Source: Kwoniella bestiolae CBS 10118
Lineage: Eukaryota; Basidiomycota; Tremellomycetes; Tremellales; Cryptococcaceae
Direction of reading: 5' to 3'
NCBI RefSeq assembly: GCF_000512585.2
Contig: NC_089241.1
Coordinates: forward strand, 4,048,001 to 4,112,000
Length of the DNA stretch: 64,000 nucleotides
Numbering within the stretch: the first letter of the stretch is position 1; each line of letters starts with the position of its first letter. Shown here one piece after another: positions 11,719 through 24,256 of the stretch. The position numbers were made by a program, and so were the translations under genes. A model generated the notes under the pieces. That model worked only from the letters and a program-made list of their open reading frames with translations. It was not told where the DNA came from and ran no database searches.

Positions 11719-14249
11719 TTACAAAGTCTCAGGCGAGGCACCGTGAGAACTATGAATGGATCGATCGATAGAATGAACGGACGGAGCGGGTGAACCGACC
11801 TGTTGGGTGTTAGGGTGATTCTCGTAGCCCGAGCTTACATGAGTACCGTCGTTGGACTGAGTGTCGACCCCGCCTCGTCCCCATGAAGAAGGGTGTTCGG
11901 GCGATTGCGAACCCTGAGGCTGGTAGTACCCGTTGTTGTTACCTTGACCTTGGCCTTGTTGGACGTACGGTCCCCAGATGGGTACGTAGACTGGTTGATT
12001 GGGCTGTGGATGACCGTGAGCGGGGTTGACAGGAATGTAGTGATATCCAGGTGGAAGGTGTTGGCTCGGAGGTGGTGGAGCGGGAGCACCGTACCCTGTT
12101 GATTGGGGTTGTTGACCATATTGAGAGTAGGGCATCAATGGTCTAGAGGAACCATCATATGCTGGACCAGAGGAGGGTCCCTCGCCTGATGAGCCCGAAT
12201 CGGGATAGGCACCAGCGAGCATACCTCTGGCTTTCTTGTCTTCAGTCGAAGTACCGATGATGAGGTGTTTCGATCGAGCGGTAGTCTTGGCTTTGCCGCC
12301 TACTTTCGGGGGTTTGGTCGAAGGAGCAGTAGAGGACGGAGGGTGGTATCCGCCACCTGCGAACCAGGTTTCGCATCCTGCTCTGATGGCCCACTTGCGA
12401 GCACCACCAGATTGATCGCCGAACGGTCGAGGAAGCTTGACGAATGCCTTGCACATCGAGGTTTGGTGTCGTACGCCGTTGTAGATCTTGGTGGGGTTTT
12501 GTCGGTAGTCTGCCACAAACACATGTCGTCAGCTCACATCACTTGTCATATTCATCCGTGCGTGAGGACGGGGATAGGGTAGTAACGATAACGGCAAGGA
12601 GTGATTGTGTGGTGATGATGGATGGATATGCGATAGGGATGATTGTGTGGTGAAGGATAGGGTAGTCATCATGATGCGGAAGAAGATTTAAGTGGGTGGC
12701 AAAAAAGGAAATATACCGTAAAGGTTATAATCGCAAAGATAAGATTCAAGTTCGATCAACTCACAGGGATATCTCTTCTTGATCGAATCTGATATCTCAG
12801 AAACATACAACTGATGAGGAGGAGGAGCGAGGAGCAATGCTTCACCGATGAGAGCAGCGTAGGACATGGGGGGTCTGGGAGCGGGAAGCTCACCAGGAGC
12901 TAGGATGGGCTCGTCCTGCTTTTGAGGGATGGCCATATGGTGCATACCCCAATGATAGGGGGATTGCTGTTGTTGTTGATGGTGAGGGGGAAGGATGGTA
13001 GACATTGGTTGTTGCCAAGGTGATGTTGTCGAGGAAGGATAACCGTCGTATGAGTTAGGGTAATGTTCCTCGTGAGGATGAGTATAGCATGTTTGTTGTT
13101 GATGAGGATGAGGATGAGGGTATGAATGAGGATGAGTGGCAAGGTGATGAGGGTGGTGACTAGTATTTGTACTGCTCGATGTTGATGAGGTTGACGTGGA
13201 TAGATAAGGCGTGTTAACCTCGTGTGTGGATTGAGATTGATCCTGATTTTGATGGTGACTGTTACCATAAACAATAGATGAATTACCATTAGAATTGTTA
13301 TTGTTATCGGAAACAGCCGATGACGAAGTAGTAGTACTAGTAGCCGAAAAGTTTACAGCCGGCGCAATGAGGGGTACACTCCGTTGTCGGATATTGCTGA
13401 TATTGCTCAGATTGCTATTGTTGCTGTTACCATTTAGCCGATCATCCATTAGGAACGTAGGAGGTGGTGGTGGAGGAAAGGTAGATCCAGTGGTCATGAC
13501 TCTTCTAGGCCAGGATGGAGGTGTGTTCTGGATGACATTGGTGTTGTGTGATAGGGAAGTGCGTAGAGCAGGTTTAGAGTTCTTCGGGATAGCTTGTGAC
13601 ATGAAGACGTCCGAGTGAGAGTGAGAACCACATTCACTCGCACTAGCGTGGGACCTATTGGGTTTCGATTTGATCGGGAAAAGGGGGAAAGAGGGAAAAA
13701 AGAAGCATGGTCAGTTGATTTCACTGTTTCTATCTGTTGCATCGCCACAATCATGGTACGGTACGTAGATCTGATTAATCGATCTTCGATAAAGATGCAC
13801 AAAGAACAATAAGAAAAAGAAACAGAAACGAAAACTCACTGCATGATCGACGAAGGTTCGTTGACAATAACCGTACCGCTCAAACCGTAAGATTGAGGCG
13901 AAGGCGTGTTTGGATAAGGAGGTTGCATTGGGCTGGTGTGCAGGTTTCGTTCGAGCGAAGGGGGTGGTGAAGTAGATATGATCCTTTGATGGTGAACAAA
14001 AGGCGAAGACGAAGGTATTGTTTGAGGTTGAGTTTGACGAGCAAACGACGTGGGAGGAGAAGATGTTTGTGGTTGTGTTAATTGAGGATCAATCTCAAGT
14101 TCAATGTCGATTGGATGAACGAGAGAGTGTGTTGTATTGGGATTGGGATTGGGATTGTTGGGAGTAGGTGTGGTGTTGGTGTTATATCTTATAGACGACC
14201 AGTTTGTTTGACGTGTCTTGGGGGTGGGTGTCGAAGGTAAAGCAAACAT
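11719..14249 (-). CDS. Divergent forkhead transcription factor
   Basis: Forkhead proteins bind DNA with a winged helix. The ATG at 14249 (MFALPSTPTPKTRQ) starts a Pro/Ser/Gln-rich exon ending IMQ at about 13839. Splicing to about 13656 joins SHASASECGSHSHSDVFMSQAIPK in frame, so the ATG at 13602 is internal. Low-complexity His/Gln/Ser/Asn runs precede the forkhead domain, PRPPMSYAALIGEALLLAPP at about 12875, continuing VSEISDSIKKRYP. An intron (about 12766-12513) splits the Tyr codon; the next exon reads YYRQNPTKIYNGVRHQTSMC, then AFVKLPRPFG and RKWAIRAGCETWF. The usual WQNSIRHNLS recognition helix is changed to IYNGVRHQTS. No FHA domain is visible, which argues against Fkh1/2 and Fhl1. The C-terminal 170 residues are Gly/Pro/Gln-rich. 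Confidence 0.8.
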
Positions 14250-17200
14250 CGCATCTGATACCTGATGCAGCTCCAATAACACACACAGTGTAAAAAGGGG
14301 GAGGCGATGGAGAGGATAGCAAGTTAGAAATGAGATGAACGATGGAGTGAGTGAAACAATCACGTTTCAAAGTACCGCCGGTGTATATGAGAAAGTATAT
14401 ATATGTGTGATGAGAGAGGAGTCCTGTTTGTGTGGAGTGGGTTGTATGAAATACGTTGAAAGATACAGATTGGGGGAAAAGGAAGGAAGAGAGACCTTTG
14501 GCGGTGATGGTCTTATATCATCAATCAAACGATCAGGCAGGAAACGTTTCGTATTGTCTGGAATTAGACCGAGATGATCAGATTAATTGATTGAATCTTG
14601 AGTGATCAGATTAGATTGATCACGCAGTTCCCCAGAGGATGGAATGTAGATAGACCAAAGAAGAGGGGGGTGGCGAAGTAATGTCTTCTTTGTTTAGTAC
14701 CTTGATAGTGTAATCGGAAGATTGACCGAGTGATCAGAAAGTGTTGTGTGGTGTGTTGTGTGTATATGTTTTATTGTTTGTGTTGAAGAATGGGGATGGA
14801 TGAGTATGTGTATACCATACGTCTGTGTCTGTGTTTGAACGGGGGGAAAGGGAAAAATAAAAGAGAAGAATAAGGAGATCCGAACCCTTTATAAAGTGTT
14901 CTGTATGCACATACAGTATGATCATACAAACTAGTTAGTCAGTGACATTTCAAAGGGATCAGTATCAAATCAAGCATGAACTCGGTTAAAGCATGTCTAT
15001 GATGAGTAAAAACGTTAATTGTCAAGATGTTGAATAGGTGCTGAAGTGTTTTCGGCCCATTTCCGACATTTCCTAGTACAAGTAGCGTAAAAATGATCGC
15101 GTTTTGTCCACGTCTTTTGATCATGCTTCTCATGCGGGCTACCCATGTCATGTTACCACAAGGAGAGCGCGGGTTGAACCAGTAGATCATGATGGTAGCC
15201 TTCGGTCGGTCCGGGGAGGTTCCGTACAGAGAGAGAGCGAGAGATGATTGAATAGATGTTGAAAGGTTGATTGATTGATGTTTGATGTCATTTTTGATGG
15301 TGAGGCGTACACCATTTACGATCACGCTCACATGAAACTTTAAGCCCCCATCAAAATAAGTGTAAAGTCGTGGTTTTTGTTGGTACGATGGTTAGCTGCA
15401 ATTCGCAGCAAAGGGGAACGAGGGAACGAGGGAAAGAGCACGGTCGAAAACTTCGGTGAACAGGGCGAAGGAGAGTCGCTTTGCGCCGAAATCGTAACAC
15501 GTTTAGTGTGGATGGTGGAGGTAATCCAGTACAATCGGCGATGCACCGACCACCTTGCCCCATCTAGGAACGACAACGAGGTCAAAGGGGGGTTGAGTGA
15601 TGTATCATGTATCATAACATGTACATTGTATCATCTTACTGCTAAAGGAGGCGATGACGTTTAAGTACTTCCAGAATACTTCCGAGCGTCAAATCTGCTC
15701 AGACGAAATCAATCAATCACCAATCAACCAAGAACGCGTTGTTTCCTGCCCCTTCATCGTGCGTTATCTTAGTCGATCTGATTATGTTAGCCTGCCGATA
15801 TGGACGGACTGGACTTACGATACTTCCTACTATCGTCGACTCACCAAGATACAACTACACTATGCATAGGCATCCTGTGACTTCAAATCACAATTGCTAG
15901 CTCATCAAGACCGAATCAATCGGAAACCACCGTCTTCAAACTGGCAAAGCTAATCCGGTGACGGTGACCGGCCGGACCTAAGTTTAACCCCAAGTATCAC
16001 ATGTCACACCATCTCAACTTTCCCTCATTCCGAATTACCGTTCTTCCCCCCCCCCCCCCCCACCCCACCTGATAAGAGGCAAGACGTGCCCAGAGGATCG
16101 TGCAATTGAGTTTGAGCTCGGATCACTCCGCTCAGAGCTCGGATGACAAGGCGTCGATCAAAAAGGGATTGAATCACCCCAAAATAAACATGACCGAGGG
16201 GATGGAACCGATGTGTGGGGAAAGGTCAGAGCGATAAGAAAGAACCAGGATATCGGTAAAAGGGGCGAGCTCACACAGACAGACAGTATGTCATGCGTTT
16301 GGCTTGGTCTGGAATCTGGATCCGAGATGGGACTCCAACGAATGGTTCCAATGTAGTTTGTATATTCACTTGGATCCTCCACCACGTACAGTCAATCATA
16401 TCGACTGAGCTAGTATCGTATCGGCTGACGAAGAGAGGCGAAGAGGGCACCTCTTGGCGAGCGTATAAGCCTGAGTGAGATGAATCTCAATGATCGAGTA
16501 CCGACCGAAGGTCTACGATCCCAACGCAATCGTACGAGCGAGACGAGACCAAGATCCACAAGCATGAGCATGAGCTCCGTCAGAGCGGTCTCCACAAAAG
16601 TTGATCGAACAACGATTTGACCCGTAGTACGTTTCAGATTCTTATTGAAATGGGAATCCGTACCTTTTCAAGGGTTAGAAAGAAGGTACGATCAAATCAA
16701 AGAAAGTATAAATTCAAATTCACCTGAGTGTTTTAAGTATACACTAAATTCAACACAGGTATTGTTTGTACCATATCATACCATACCATATTTTTGTCCT
16801 TTGAGATGATCGCCGAAGCTGAAGTTTGTATTATAGTTGGTACCGAAACGTGTACATCGTACTTTGTGTGGCATACATTGCTGTACTTGTGTTGTACATA
16901 CACAATACTATTCGGTGTATTGTGATACGATATGAAGAGAGGAGGGCTACAAGCTATGTGGCATGATTTCGGATGCTTTTTGACGATGGGACTGCGTTGT
17001 CCATGTACTGCAATGGTGGAGATTATCTGGTGGGAAGGCTGTACGAGCGTGTAGCAAATCTAATCGCGGTGCGGATAACTTGTATGCTCATGTCGGGTCA
17101 GTGCCGCACATTGTAGAGCAGCCTGACCGGTATGGTGAATCTCAAGATTATCAGAAAACAACGAGTGGTCTCTCGAGGCATCTGCTAACTCGCCCAACGC

Positions 17201-18712
17201 CGTACATCTTACCTCTCAATGTCTAATACAAGTTGCCTCAACACAAGTGCAGAGGCATAGACCTAAACTGTGACTTCGAGCACCGCGCGTTTATGCGAAC
17301 CGTTGAGATTATTTGAGTAATCCTTCCGCTCCCCATTCCATAAATCAAGTAAGAGGGCCTAGAAGTCGAACTGAGACCCTTTTCCGACAGTACACTCAGA
17401 ATAATGAATCTATTGCTAACTCCAGCTTCAATGATCCCTTCTCTTTAAGGAATTTGCTGGGAATAAGATATATAGCGCGAGATATGAAATCTTTACTAAG
17501 TATTTTAACTACACCTGCGCAATAGATTGACACACATGCGGGGAGCGTGATGGGAGAACAGCAGCAACCATATCGGTATCAAGTATATCTTAGCCTTGGG
17601 ATACTGTAACTCAGGCGTCCAACCAGACATTTCTCTGGGGAATCATAATTTTAGACTTACTCGATCAGCGGCTCATGCGGTGGAATTGTCCGCTTCACAC
17701 CGGACTGAACGAGGTATGAAACTCAAATCCATGAGGAGACGACACTCAACTCTCCCCTTGCGAACCCGACTCTGACCTTTTCAAAGTGAAATACTTAGGG
17801 AGTTGTACGAAACAATGCACATTATAGTAAGTTAGTTGCCCGATGGTAACAACTTAGTCAACGACTAGGGAAGTACTGCACCTCAGTAGGCTATACTGTT
17901 CTGATCCTCCGTATCTTAGGATTCGTTGTTCCATTCAATCTGTTTTCGACGGCGACGGATGACCTATGACTGCCGTACAGCACGACCACATCCTGGTATT
18001 CTTGCTCTCCACTCGATGCTCATATCTGAACCAGGTAGACCACCTTCTCTTCGCCACAGCTTGCATCACGACGGCCCAAGACTTTGCCACAAGAGCACCG
18101 ATAACCCATCAACTCCTACTCCATGGACCTCGACGAATTATTGCATCCGGTCCAGGACAGAATAACAGTGAAGCGAACATTACCCCTGAGGCTTGTATGT
18201 CATCTGCAGAAAATCATTTGTGCCTCCGATAATACATCGACTCTGCCAAATTGGTACTGACATACTTCCCACGACCGCGCATCGACCTCTTTCAACGGGT
18301 TCCACGATAATTCCAGTTCTTCTCGATCATGTGAATCAAAGAAAGGAACGAGGTACAAGCGTTACGCTGCACAACCTTGTGTGTTTGTTTCCCATGTTCA
18401 CATGTCAGAACCTATCCCAATCTTCTGGACACGGGATACACACGAGGTCAGTGCGACGAAGGGAAGGGGATGAAACGCCACTTCCCCTTGGCAGGTTGAA
18501 CTGGTTCCGACGGTAAGTTACTGTAAGCATGGGTGAAATGTCACATGATGTTCTAGAAACTGGGGTTGCCTTGCACAGCTTCACAATGAAACGAGATATC
18601 CATGGGACGTCTCACCATGCTGTGAAGTATTTGCGTCAATCAGGCGTATAGTACCGATCACATATAATGGGTAGTACGAGCAAGTCAGGTAAAATGCACG
18701 TAATACAACAGC
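14250..18712. other. Long gene-poor region upstream of the forkhead gene
   Basis: About 4.5 kb with no ORF over about 130 codons, no protein motif, no tRNA or rRNA that I recognise, and no clear transposon ends. The first few hundred bases next to 14249 should be the forkhead promoter and 5' UTR; the segment near 18712 is the ERCC1 3' flank. It contains a C16 homopolymer at 16046-16061 and AT-rich TGATCA-type inverted motifs at 14575-14625. It could host a long 5' UTR, a non-coding RNA or decayed sequence; sequence alone cannot decide. Confidence 0.5.
16046..16061 (+). repeat. Poly-C tract (16 bases)
   Basis: Sixteen consecutive C followed by ACCCCACC. An isolated homopolymer in the gene-poor region; length may be affected by sequencing error. 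Confidence 0.9.
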
Positions 18713-20365
18713 TCATCCAACTCTAGCTCTCTTCGAGCTCGGCTGCTCGTCCTCCTCATCATCATCTAACGGATCCTGCCATACGTTCTCCTCTCCCCTG
18801 GGCTCAGGACTCAACCCAGGAGACCTACTGGGACTCGGTATCCTACCTCTCCTCGGTTCAGGTACATTTTCTTCCTCCTCCTCTTCTTCTTCAGCTGGCC
18901 AATCTGGACTACCTATCTCTTCTTCCTGAACTTCCGTTATCGTTGTCTTTCCATTCTCATTAGAGACATCTTTCTCGCTTGCGGTGCTTACTGTCTTCAG
19001 CCCACCGACAAGGAATGGCTTGTTAAATGCGTCTACCAATGATGTTACTTTGGTCGCTCCTAGACCTTTGACGTTTGATAGGATCTTTGAAGGTTGTCGG
19101 GATATGTTTGCGAATGACTATATGGTCGAACATCAGAATGATCAGCATAGATACCATAAGGTATACATCGCTTCTCCCTGAATCATCTGGTTATCTTATT
19201 CAAACCCGGTCATCTTTCACGATATCCTCCTGCCTTTCTAACTGAGAAGGCCAAGTCGCACTTCAACTTCATAACATCTTTCAACCTCTCCTTCATTCAT
19301 CTCTCGACGATCCATATTTGTTGCAATGCAATATAAACGACCGCACTCACCCCAAATTGCGCCGCCAAATTATCAGCATCCGTCTTATTAACCTTCCTTC
19401 CCGATGTCAAAACATGCTGCAGCTGATCATGATACGTCTGCTGTACTCTCTCTTTCAAGCTGTCCGCGGATTTATGTTCGAACGATTTGAAGCATGTCAG
19501 ATACTGGGCTATCTCCTCGTTTGACCAGGCGACGAAGACGGTGTATTCGTTGATTATTGCTATTTTGTTGATTTCTCGTAGGGATTGTTGATGTTCTGCC
19601 TACAACGTGGGGTTCATTGGGTTAGCATCAGTGTTGCGATTAGATATGTAGGAGAAGGACGAGAGCTGTTATGATGGAGCAAAAGTCTCTACCGAGACGA
19701 TTGAGCGGATAGTATAGATAATGAGTTACTCACCACGTCACATAGAACCAGAATTATCCTCAAATTATAATTCCCTTTCATCTTCTCTATTCTCTGATGT
19801 ATATATTCGGGATGAAGTCGATGGTATTTCAAACTATAATCTGAACCCATCAGCATCAACCGTACCATGAGTTCATTATCTGAGAGAGCGCCAGACGACT
19901 CAACAGGCAGACAGTATAACCCACCTCAAGAACAAAACACCATTATGCGCCCCAACTTGATAATCCGCCACTATATCTCCTATTTCCACGCTCACATTTT
20001 TGATAGATCCGAGCACTGGATTCCGTTTCTATCCACCTCGTCCTATCAGCTTCCCATCTTCCAAAATTATCAAAGCAGCTGAGACATACCTGAACAGAAT
20101 TATATATTATGCTGTTCTTGCCCGCTGCTGGCCTGTTGATGGGTCTGGTGGTAGACGGACCAGCCTGTGCCGATGCATTACCGTTGGAAGGTACAGAAGG
20201 TCCAGGTAGATCTGGTACGGGGGGTATCGGTGATTGACCACCTGATGCATTCCTCAACGATCCTGTCGAGGCGCTTGGATTCTGGGTTTTGAGAAGAGAC
20301 GAAGCTGATTGGAAGCCTGATATGGGTGGAGGTGGCATTGAGGATGAGCTTGTTGGATCGGACAT
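18713..20365 (-). CDS. RAD10: ERCC1/Rad10 structure-specific endonuclease subunit
   Basis: Non-catalytic partner of XPF/Rad1 in nucleotide excision repair and crosslink repair. The ATG at 20365 starts a Ser/Pro-rich N-terminus. The ERCC1 central domain begins at NSIIYNSVQ; splicing at GTTCAG to about 20044 yields KRNPVLGSIKNVSVEIGDI, then ADYQVGAHNGVLFLSLKYHR with a second intron inside the Ser codon, then LHPEYIHQRIEKMKGNYNLR. Further exons carry EYTVFVAWSNEEIAQYL and FKSFEHKSADSLKERVQQTY. The tandem helix-hairpin-helix region includes ILSNVKGLGATKVTSLVDAF near 19050. The last 100 residues are an acidic tail (PAEEEEEEEENVPEP) ending SSKRARVG, which may hold a nuclear signal. Divergent from NCE101. 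Confidence 0.93.
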
Positions 20366-20754
20366 GTTGCTCTAATGATCTATCTGGTGTGTGCTTAGGC
20401 GTAAGTGTCGTATATACAATACAAATGTTATGATTGTTTTTATACTTGTAGAGTGAATCCGTCGACAACAAGGTGTTTACGGTGATCACTCGATCAGGTA
20501 TGACGATCCAAGTGATGGTTGAGGTTACTTTCCCACGGGTGTATTTCTACCGCTTGACCCAGATCCACAGTAACAGGGAGTTGCACTGTTACTACTGTGT
20601 TCCCATCCATCTCTCATTCAACTGCTGGTCAACTTATAGCCAGACAAATTTGCACAATCGGTGTCGTGATTCAACCCATACACTACAAACGTACATCCCA
20701 TCCTCTGAAGCCCGTAATTTACTCTCTGTTTGATTCAACCATAATCACCCCAAA
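20366..20754. promoter_or_regulatory. Divergent promoter, RAD10 / NCE101
   Basis: 389 bp between divergent start codons; both promoters must lie here. No specific site assigned. Confidence 0.5.
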
Positions 20755-21003
20755 ATGGCCAAAACATACCTCCTATCCCGAACGCTCGACCCAATCTTAG
20801 GCGTATTCACCGGCCTCCTGGCTTTCCACCTGAACGAGACCAACCCCCGATCTGCACCTGTACCTGGACATACGTTGAGGGAACTGATAGCGTGGAAATG
20901 GGATGAGAGGAGGGAGTTGAGACAACAGAGGGATAGGGAGGATGAGGGGGATTGGGAGAGGGTGACGAGGGAGTTGGGTGTCGGAGAGGGGGAGAGGAAG
21001 TGA
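20755..21003 (+). CDS. NCE101: Nce101-type small membrane protein
   Basis: 82-residue single-exon protein. It begins MAKTYLLSRTLDPILGVFTG, a match to the Nce101 family pattern of a short hydrophobic segment with conserved SRxxDPxxxVxxG, followed by GHTLRELIAWKWDERRE, the conserved LxELIxxKWxxR helix. In budding yeast Nce101 was linked to non-classical secretion of leaderless proteins; the mechanism is poorly defined. The C-terminal 25 residues are Arg/Glu/Asp-rich. The ATG at 20755 is the first in the transcript-side region. Convergent with the mS41 gene. Confidence 0.85.
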   Translation: MAKTYLLSRTLDPILGVFTGLLAFHLNETNPRSAPVPGHTLRELIAWKWDERRELRQQRDREDEGDWERVTRELGVGEGERK

Positions 21004-21251
21004 TGATGGACGTATGTGTGAGCTGAATGTCGATTTTGATGCAATTGAGATGAGGTACTAATCTTCCAACAACTCGATTTAGCAAGAAGATGAACAATCC
21101 GGGGATGCTCGTAGATTGGAGGATCTGATAACTGTGTGAAACCAGTCCTAGCGCTTCCTTCTTTAGCCATGAAAGAAGAAATCTTGTTGTAACAAAATAG
21201 TATCACCAAAAGCTAAAGATGCATATATGTGTAATACCCTCTTATCCCACT

Positions 21252-22076
21252 CTAATCTCTGACTCTAACCCCATTTTGTATCTTTGGACCCCATCTATTG
21301 ATGATCATTATGAATGATTGTGTTTGGATGTAAGGATTGAGATAGGATGGAGCAATGACAAGTGGGAAGAATGAAAAGCATGAAATCAGCGTTGTTCAAT
21401 TCATCCTATCTGCAAAGTACTGATCAACTCACCCTCTGAACTTCTTGGGTGGTCTAGGTGGTCTGATGAACGACGAAGGAGCGGATCCTTGAGAATACCT
21501 TGAAAATGCCCATAACTATATCAGATTTCATCAGCGCTGTCCCATTCTTCGTTACTCCTTTTTTTCTACTTTTAAGCTGAAACAAAACATACGAGGTATC
21601 TGCGATTGGTCAAAAAGGAGATTAGCTCTCTCCCCCCTCTCAAACCACACGTTGATTTTCAAGTGGTATGATACCATTGTACGGTACAACTCACCTTCGT
21701 TCTTTCACCGACAACCCAACGTCATACAGCTTAACAGTCCTCATCCACAGCTCATTCAGTTTCTCCCACGACTCGGAGAACGCTTCTAGCTTGGTATCAG
21801 CATTTCTACCTATCAGAGTTAACAGATCTTGAGGGTTGGGCGTTTCAGCTGGAAAGGAGGCCAGAGCAAATACGTCAGCCAAATTCACCCATCGCATGAT
21901 CGGAATAAGATGTTGGATGGTATCTCAAAAGTGGAATGCCAGCCCAGGGAATACAACTAACCAGACGCTCTAAGAGGTGCTTTCTCCATGACTCTGGGAG
22001 TAGATGAGATCATCCGTCGACCTAGTATCGCCGAAGGGAGTTTTGAGGAGGATGCTCGAAGGGAGGGTAAGAACAT
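21252..22076 (-). CDS. FYV4: Mitochondrial small ribosomal subunit protein mS41 (Fyv4, IGR motif)
   Basis: Component of the mitochondrial small ribosomal subunit. The ATG at 22076 gives a basic, Ser-rich presequence-like N-terminus, MFLPSLRASSSKLPSAILGR, then RMISSTPRVMEKAPLRAS. A donor GTTAGT near 21963 is joined to an acceptor near 21850, giving ETPNPQDLLTLIGRNADTK, the IGR motif. Next comes WEKLNELWMRTVKLYDVGLS and, across a short exon of only 7 nt (ATACCTC), ERRYLLWAFSRYSQG. The last exon reads KKFRGWGPKIQNGVRVRD with stop at 21252-21254. The spliced product is about 130 residues, normal for mS41. The longest single-frame ORF (21691-21897) is only the central exon plus intron. Confidence 0.88.
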
Positions 22077-22480
22077 GGTGTGAAGTTGACTTTATTGGTA
22101 GCGGAGCAGGAGAGAGTACCAGACCGTATCTGGTAGTAGAGTGTATAAAGGGCGTAACGATGATGTTTTTTGTTGTACAATCAATGATTAGATGGATGAT
22201 GGAAATTCGTTGAATGCAGAGAGAGCATCTCAATTCGACTTTTTCCACCATTGCCATCTCACATGAATCGACGTATTACGTAATCTACCATTGTGATTGC
22301 GATATTTCAAACCTCGCTCTATAGGCCATTCCAATGTTGACAACATCTCTCTACTCTTCAATTTATACATCTACTTACACAACTGTCATTACTCTTATCT
22401 GCCGAAATTCAACCGTAATCACCTCTGCGGAGTGATCCCGACTCATTGACAAGCAAAGAAACCGAAGTAGAGAGGGGAAA
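22077..22480. promoter_or_regulatory. Divergent promoter, mS41 / TFIIS
   Basis: 404 bp between divergent start codons, presumed shared promoter region; no specific element identified. Confidence 0.5.
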
Positions 22481-24256
22481 ATGGACGCGAATACATTGAC
22501 AGGGCTCGTGAAAGAGCTGAACACTGCTAACACGGATGGGAAGACCGAGGTAAGTTTTGCTTGCCATGCTCTCTGTCATGACTTGCTTAGGGAAAAAGAA
22601 GGTAGTTGATTCAGATGATATGCTGATCAGTGCTGATGCCTGCATCTTGCATCTAAAGGAGGTAGTCCGTATACTCAAGAAATTGAAGACGGAAGTCGAG
22701 CCCTCCGAAGATCTACTGAGAGTAAGTATCGGACATTCCCCTTCTTATCTGTGTAATACCCAAGCTAATCGCTAGTTTTGCAATTGTATAGTCCTCCAAA
22801 GCAGGTGTAGCGATAGGTAAACTGCGATCCTCCTCGACCTCGTCAATCTCGAGTCTGGCCAAGGAGATTGTCAAATCGTGGAGAGATGTGATTGAGGAGA
22901 ACAAGAAGAAGAGGAAGAGGGATGATGGGGATAGTGGGAGTAGCAAGAAGGAAGAGAGCGGTGCGAAACGTGTCAAGGCTGAGGGTGGGTCCAACGTTCC
23001 TCCATCCATGCACCACTGATCATAATAGCATATCTCGATTATATCGTTCAAGCTGATAGGAATATGTACGTAGGCTCATCAACAGCAGCCTCACCCTCCG
23101 CTCCCTCCCCTATACCTTCCACATCAGTCTCCACCCCTGATCTCAAGAACGAGTCCACATCCAAAAAATCACCTTCGGCCGATTCACCCCGTCAACCACT
23201 TTCGACCATCGATCCCAGTCGGACAACACCACGTACAGCCAAGTCGGACGGGGTGGATAAGAGTCTGAGAGCGGATAGTTCGGATGGGGCTGCGGATCCG
23301 GTTAGGGATAAATGCGTGGTGATGATTTATGATGCCCTGGCAGGGGATAGTACTGCTCGTGAGTCGAGGTGCACCCATCGACTTCAATTGCTCAATGCTG
23401 CTTTTGCTAATCATTTTGTTCTACTTTGGTGTGATGTAGAAAATAAGATTTTGACAGAACGAGCGGTGGGGATTGAGAAATACGCACATAAAGCTTTGAA
23501 TTACTCGACAGGTAACGATTATAGAGGAAGTGAGTATCTGTTGGTTACTCAGCTAAATTCTGAGCGTACTCGTGAACACAGCTGATTTACGTGGCTTGAT
23601 CCTTGATCATAGAAATACGTTCCCTCTACCTAAATCTCAAAGATAAAGGTAATCCAGCACTGAGGAATGAGATTGTGCTGGGATACATAAGTACAGAAAA
23701 GGTAGCCAACATGTCGAAAGATGTAAGTATCATCCATCTCAATCTGATCATCGTGGATGTCTCTACCTTACACTGATCGTCCCATGCTCTACCCTCAGGA
23801 AATGGCCTCGGAATCAGTCCGAGCACTTAACGAGAAGATCGCCTCTGATAATCTGTTCAAAGCCAAGGCTGTCGGTGAGACTCAAGCAGAGACGGACGCG
23901 TTCAAGTGCGGTAGATGCCAACAGAGGAAATGTACATATTATCAAATGCAGACTAGGTCGGCGGATGAACCTATGACTGTGAGTTTGGCCCAACTCTAAA
24001 TGAAGAAAGAGAGAGTGCTGATGACGTATTGCTTGATGCGGGATTGTAGACTTTCGTAACGTATGTAATTTTTCTCGCTATAAGATGTATGGAAGGATAT
24101 GAACTGATGTTTCCATTTTGATATTTTGTCGGTTGGGTGTTATAGGTGTACAGTGAGTTTTCAGCACAGCTCATCCTTGTTCGGTATGGGTGAGACGCTC
24201 AGCTGATATTGGGATTGTGTCCGTAGAACTGCGGTAACAGGTGGAAGTTCAGTTAG
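22481..24256 (+). CDS. DST1: Transcription elongation factor TFIIS
   Basis: TFIIS rescues backtracked RNA polymerase II by stimulating transcript cleavage. The ATG at 22481 starts MDANTLTGLVKELNTANTDG. The N-terminal LW domain continues VVRILKKLKTEVEPSEDLLR, ending AKEIVKSWRDVIEENKKKRK. A Ser/Pro linker follows. The central domain is VRDKCVVMIYDALAGDST and EIRSLYLNLKDKGNPALRNE, then LGYISTEKVANMS. The zinc ribbon uses CGRCQQRKCTYYQMQTRSAD (first Cys pair) and CTNCGNRWKFS (second pair). The acidic hairpin SADEP is present. The ribbon is assembled from two tiny exons: ACTTTCGTAAC (11 nt, 24050-24060) and GTGTACA (7 nt, 24146-24152), giving MTTFVTCTNCGNRW exactly. Stop at 24254-24256. Confidence 0.95.

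Noticed and set aside
17926..18516. Overlapping plus-strand ORFs of 79-107 codons in the gene-poor region
   Set aside because: Some open with non-ATG codons; none has motifs, and no splicing of them gave a recognisable protein.
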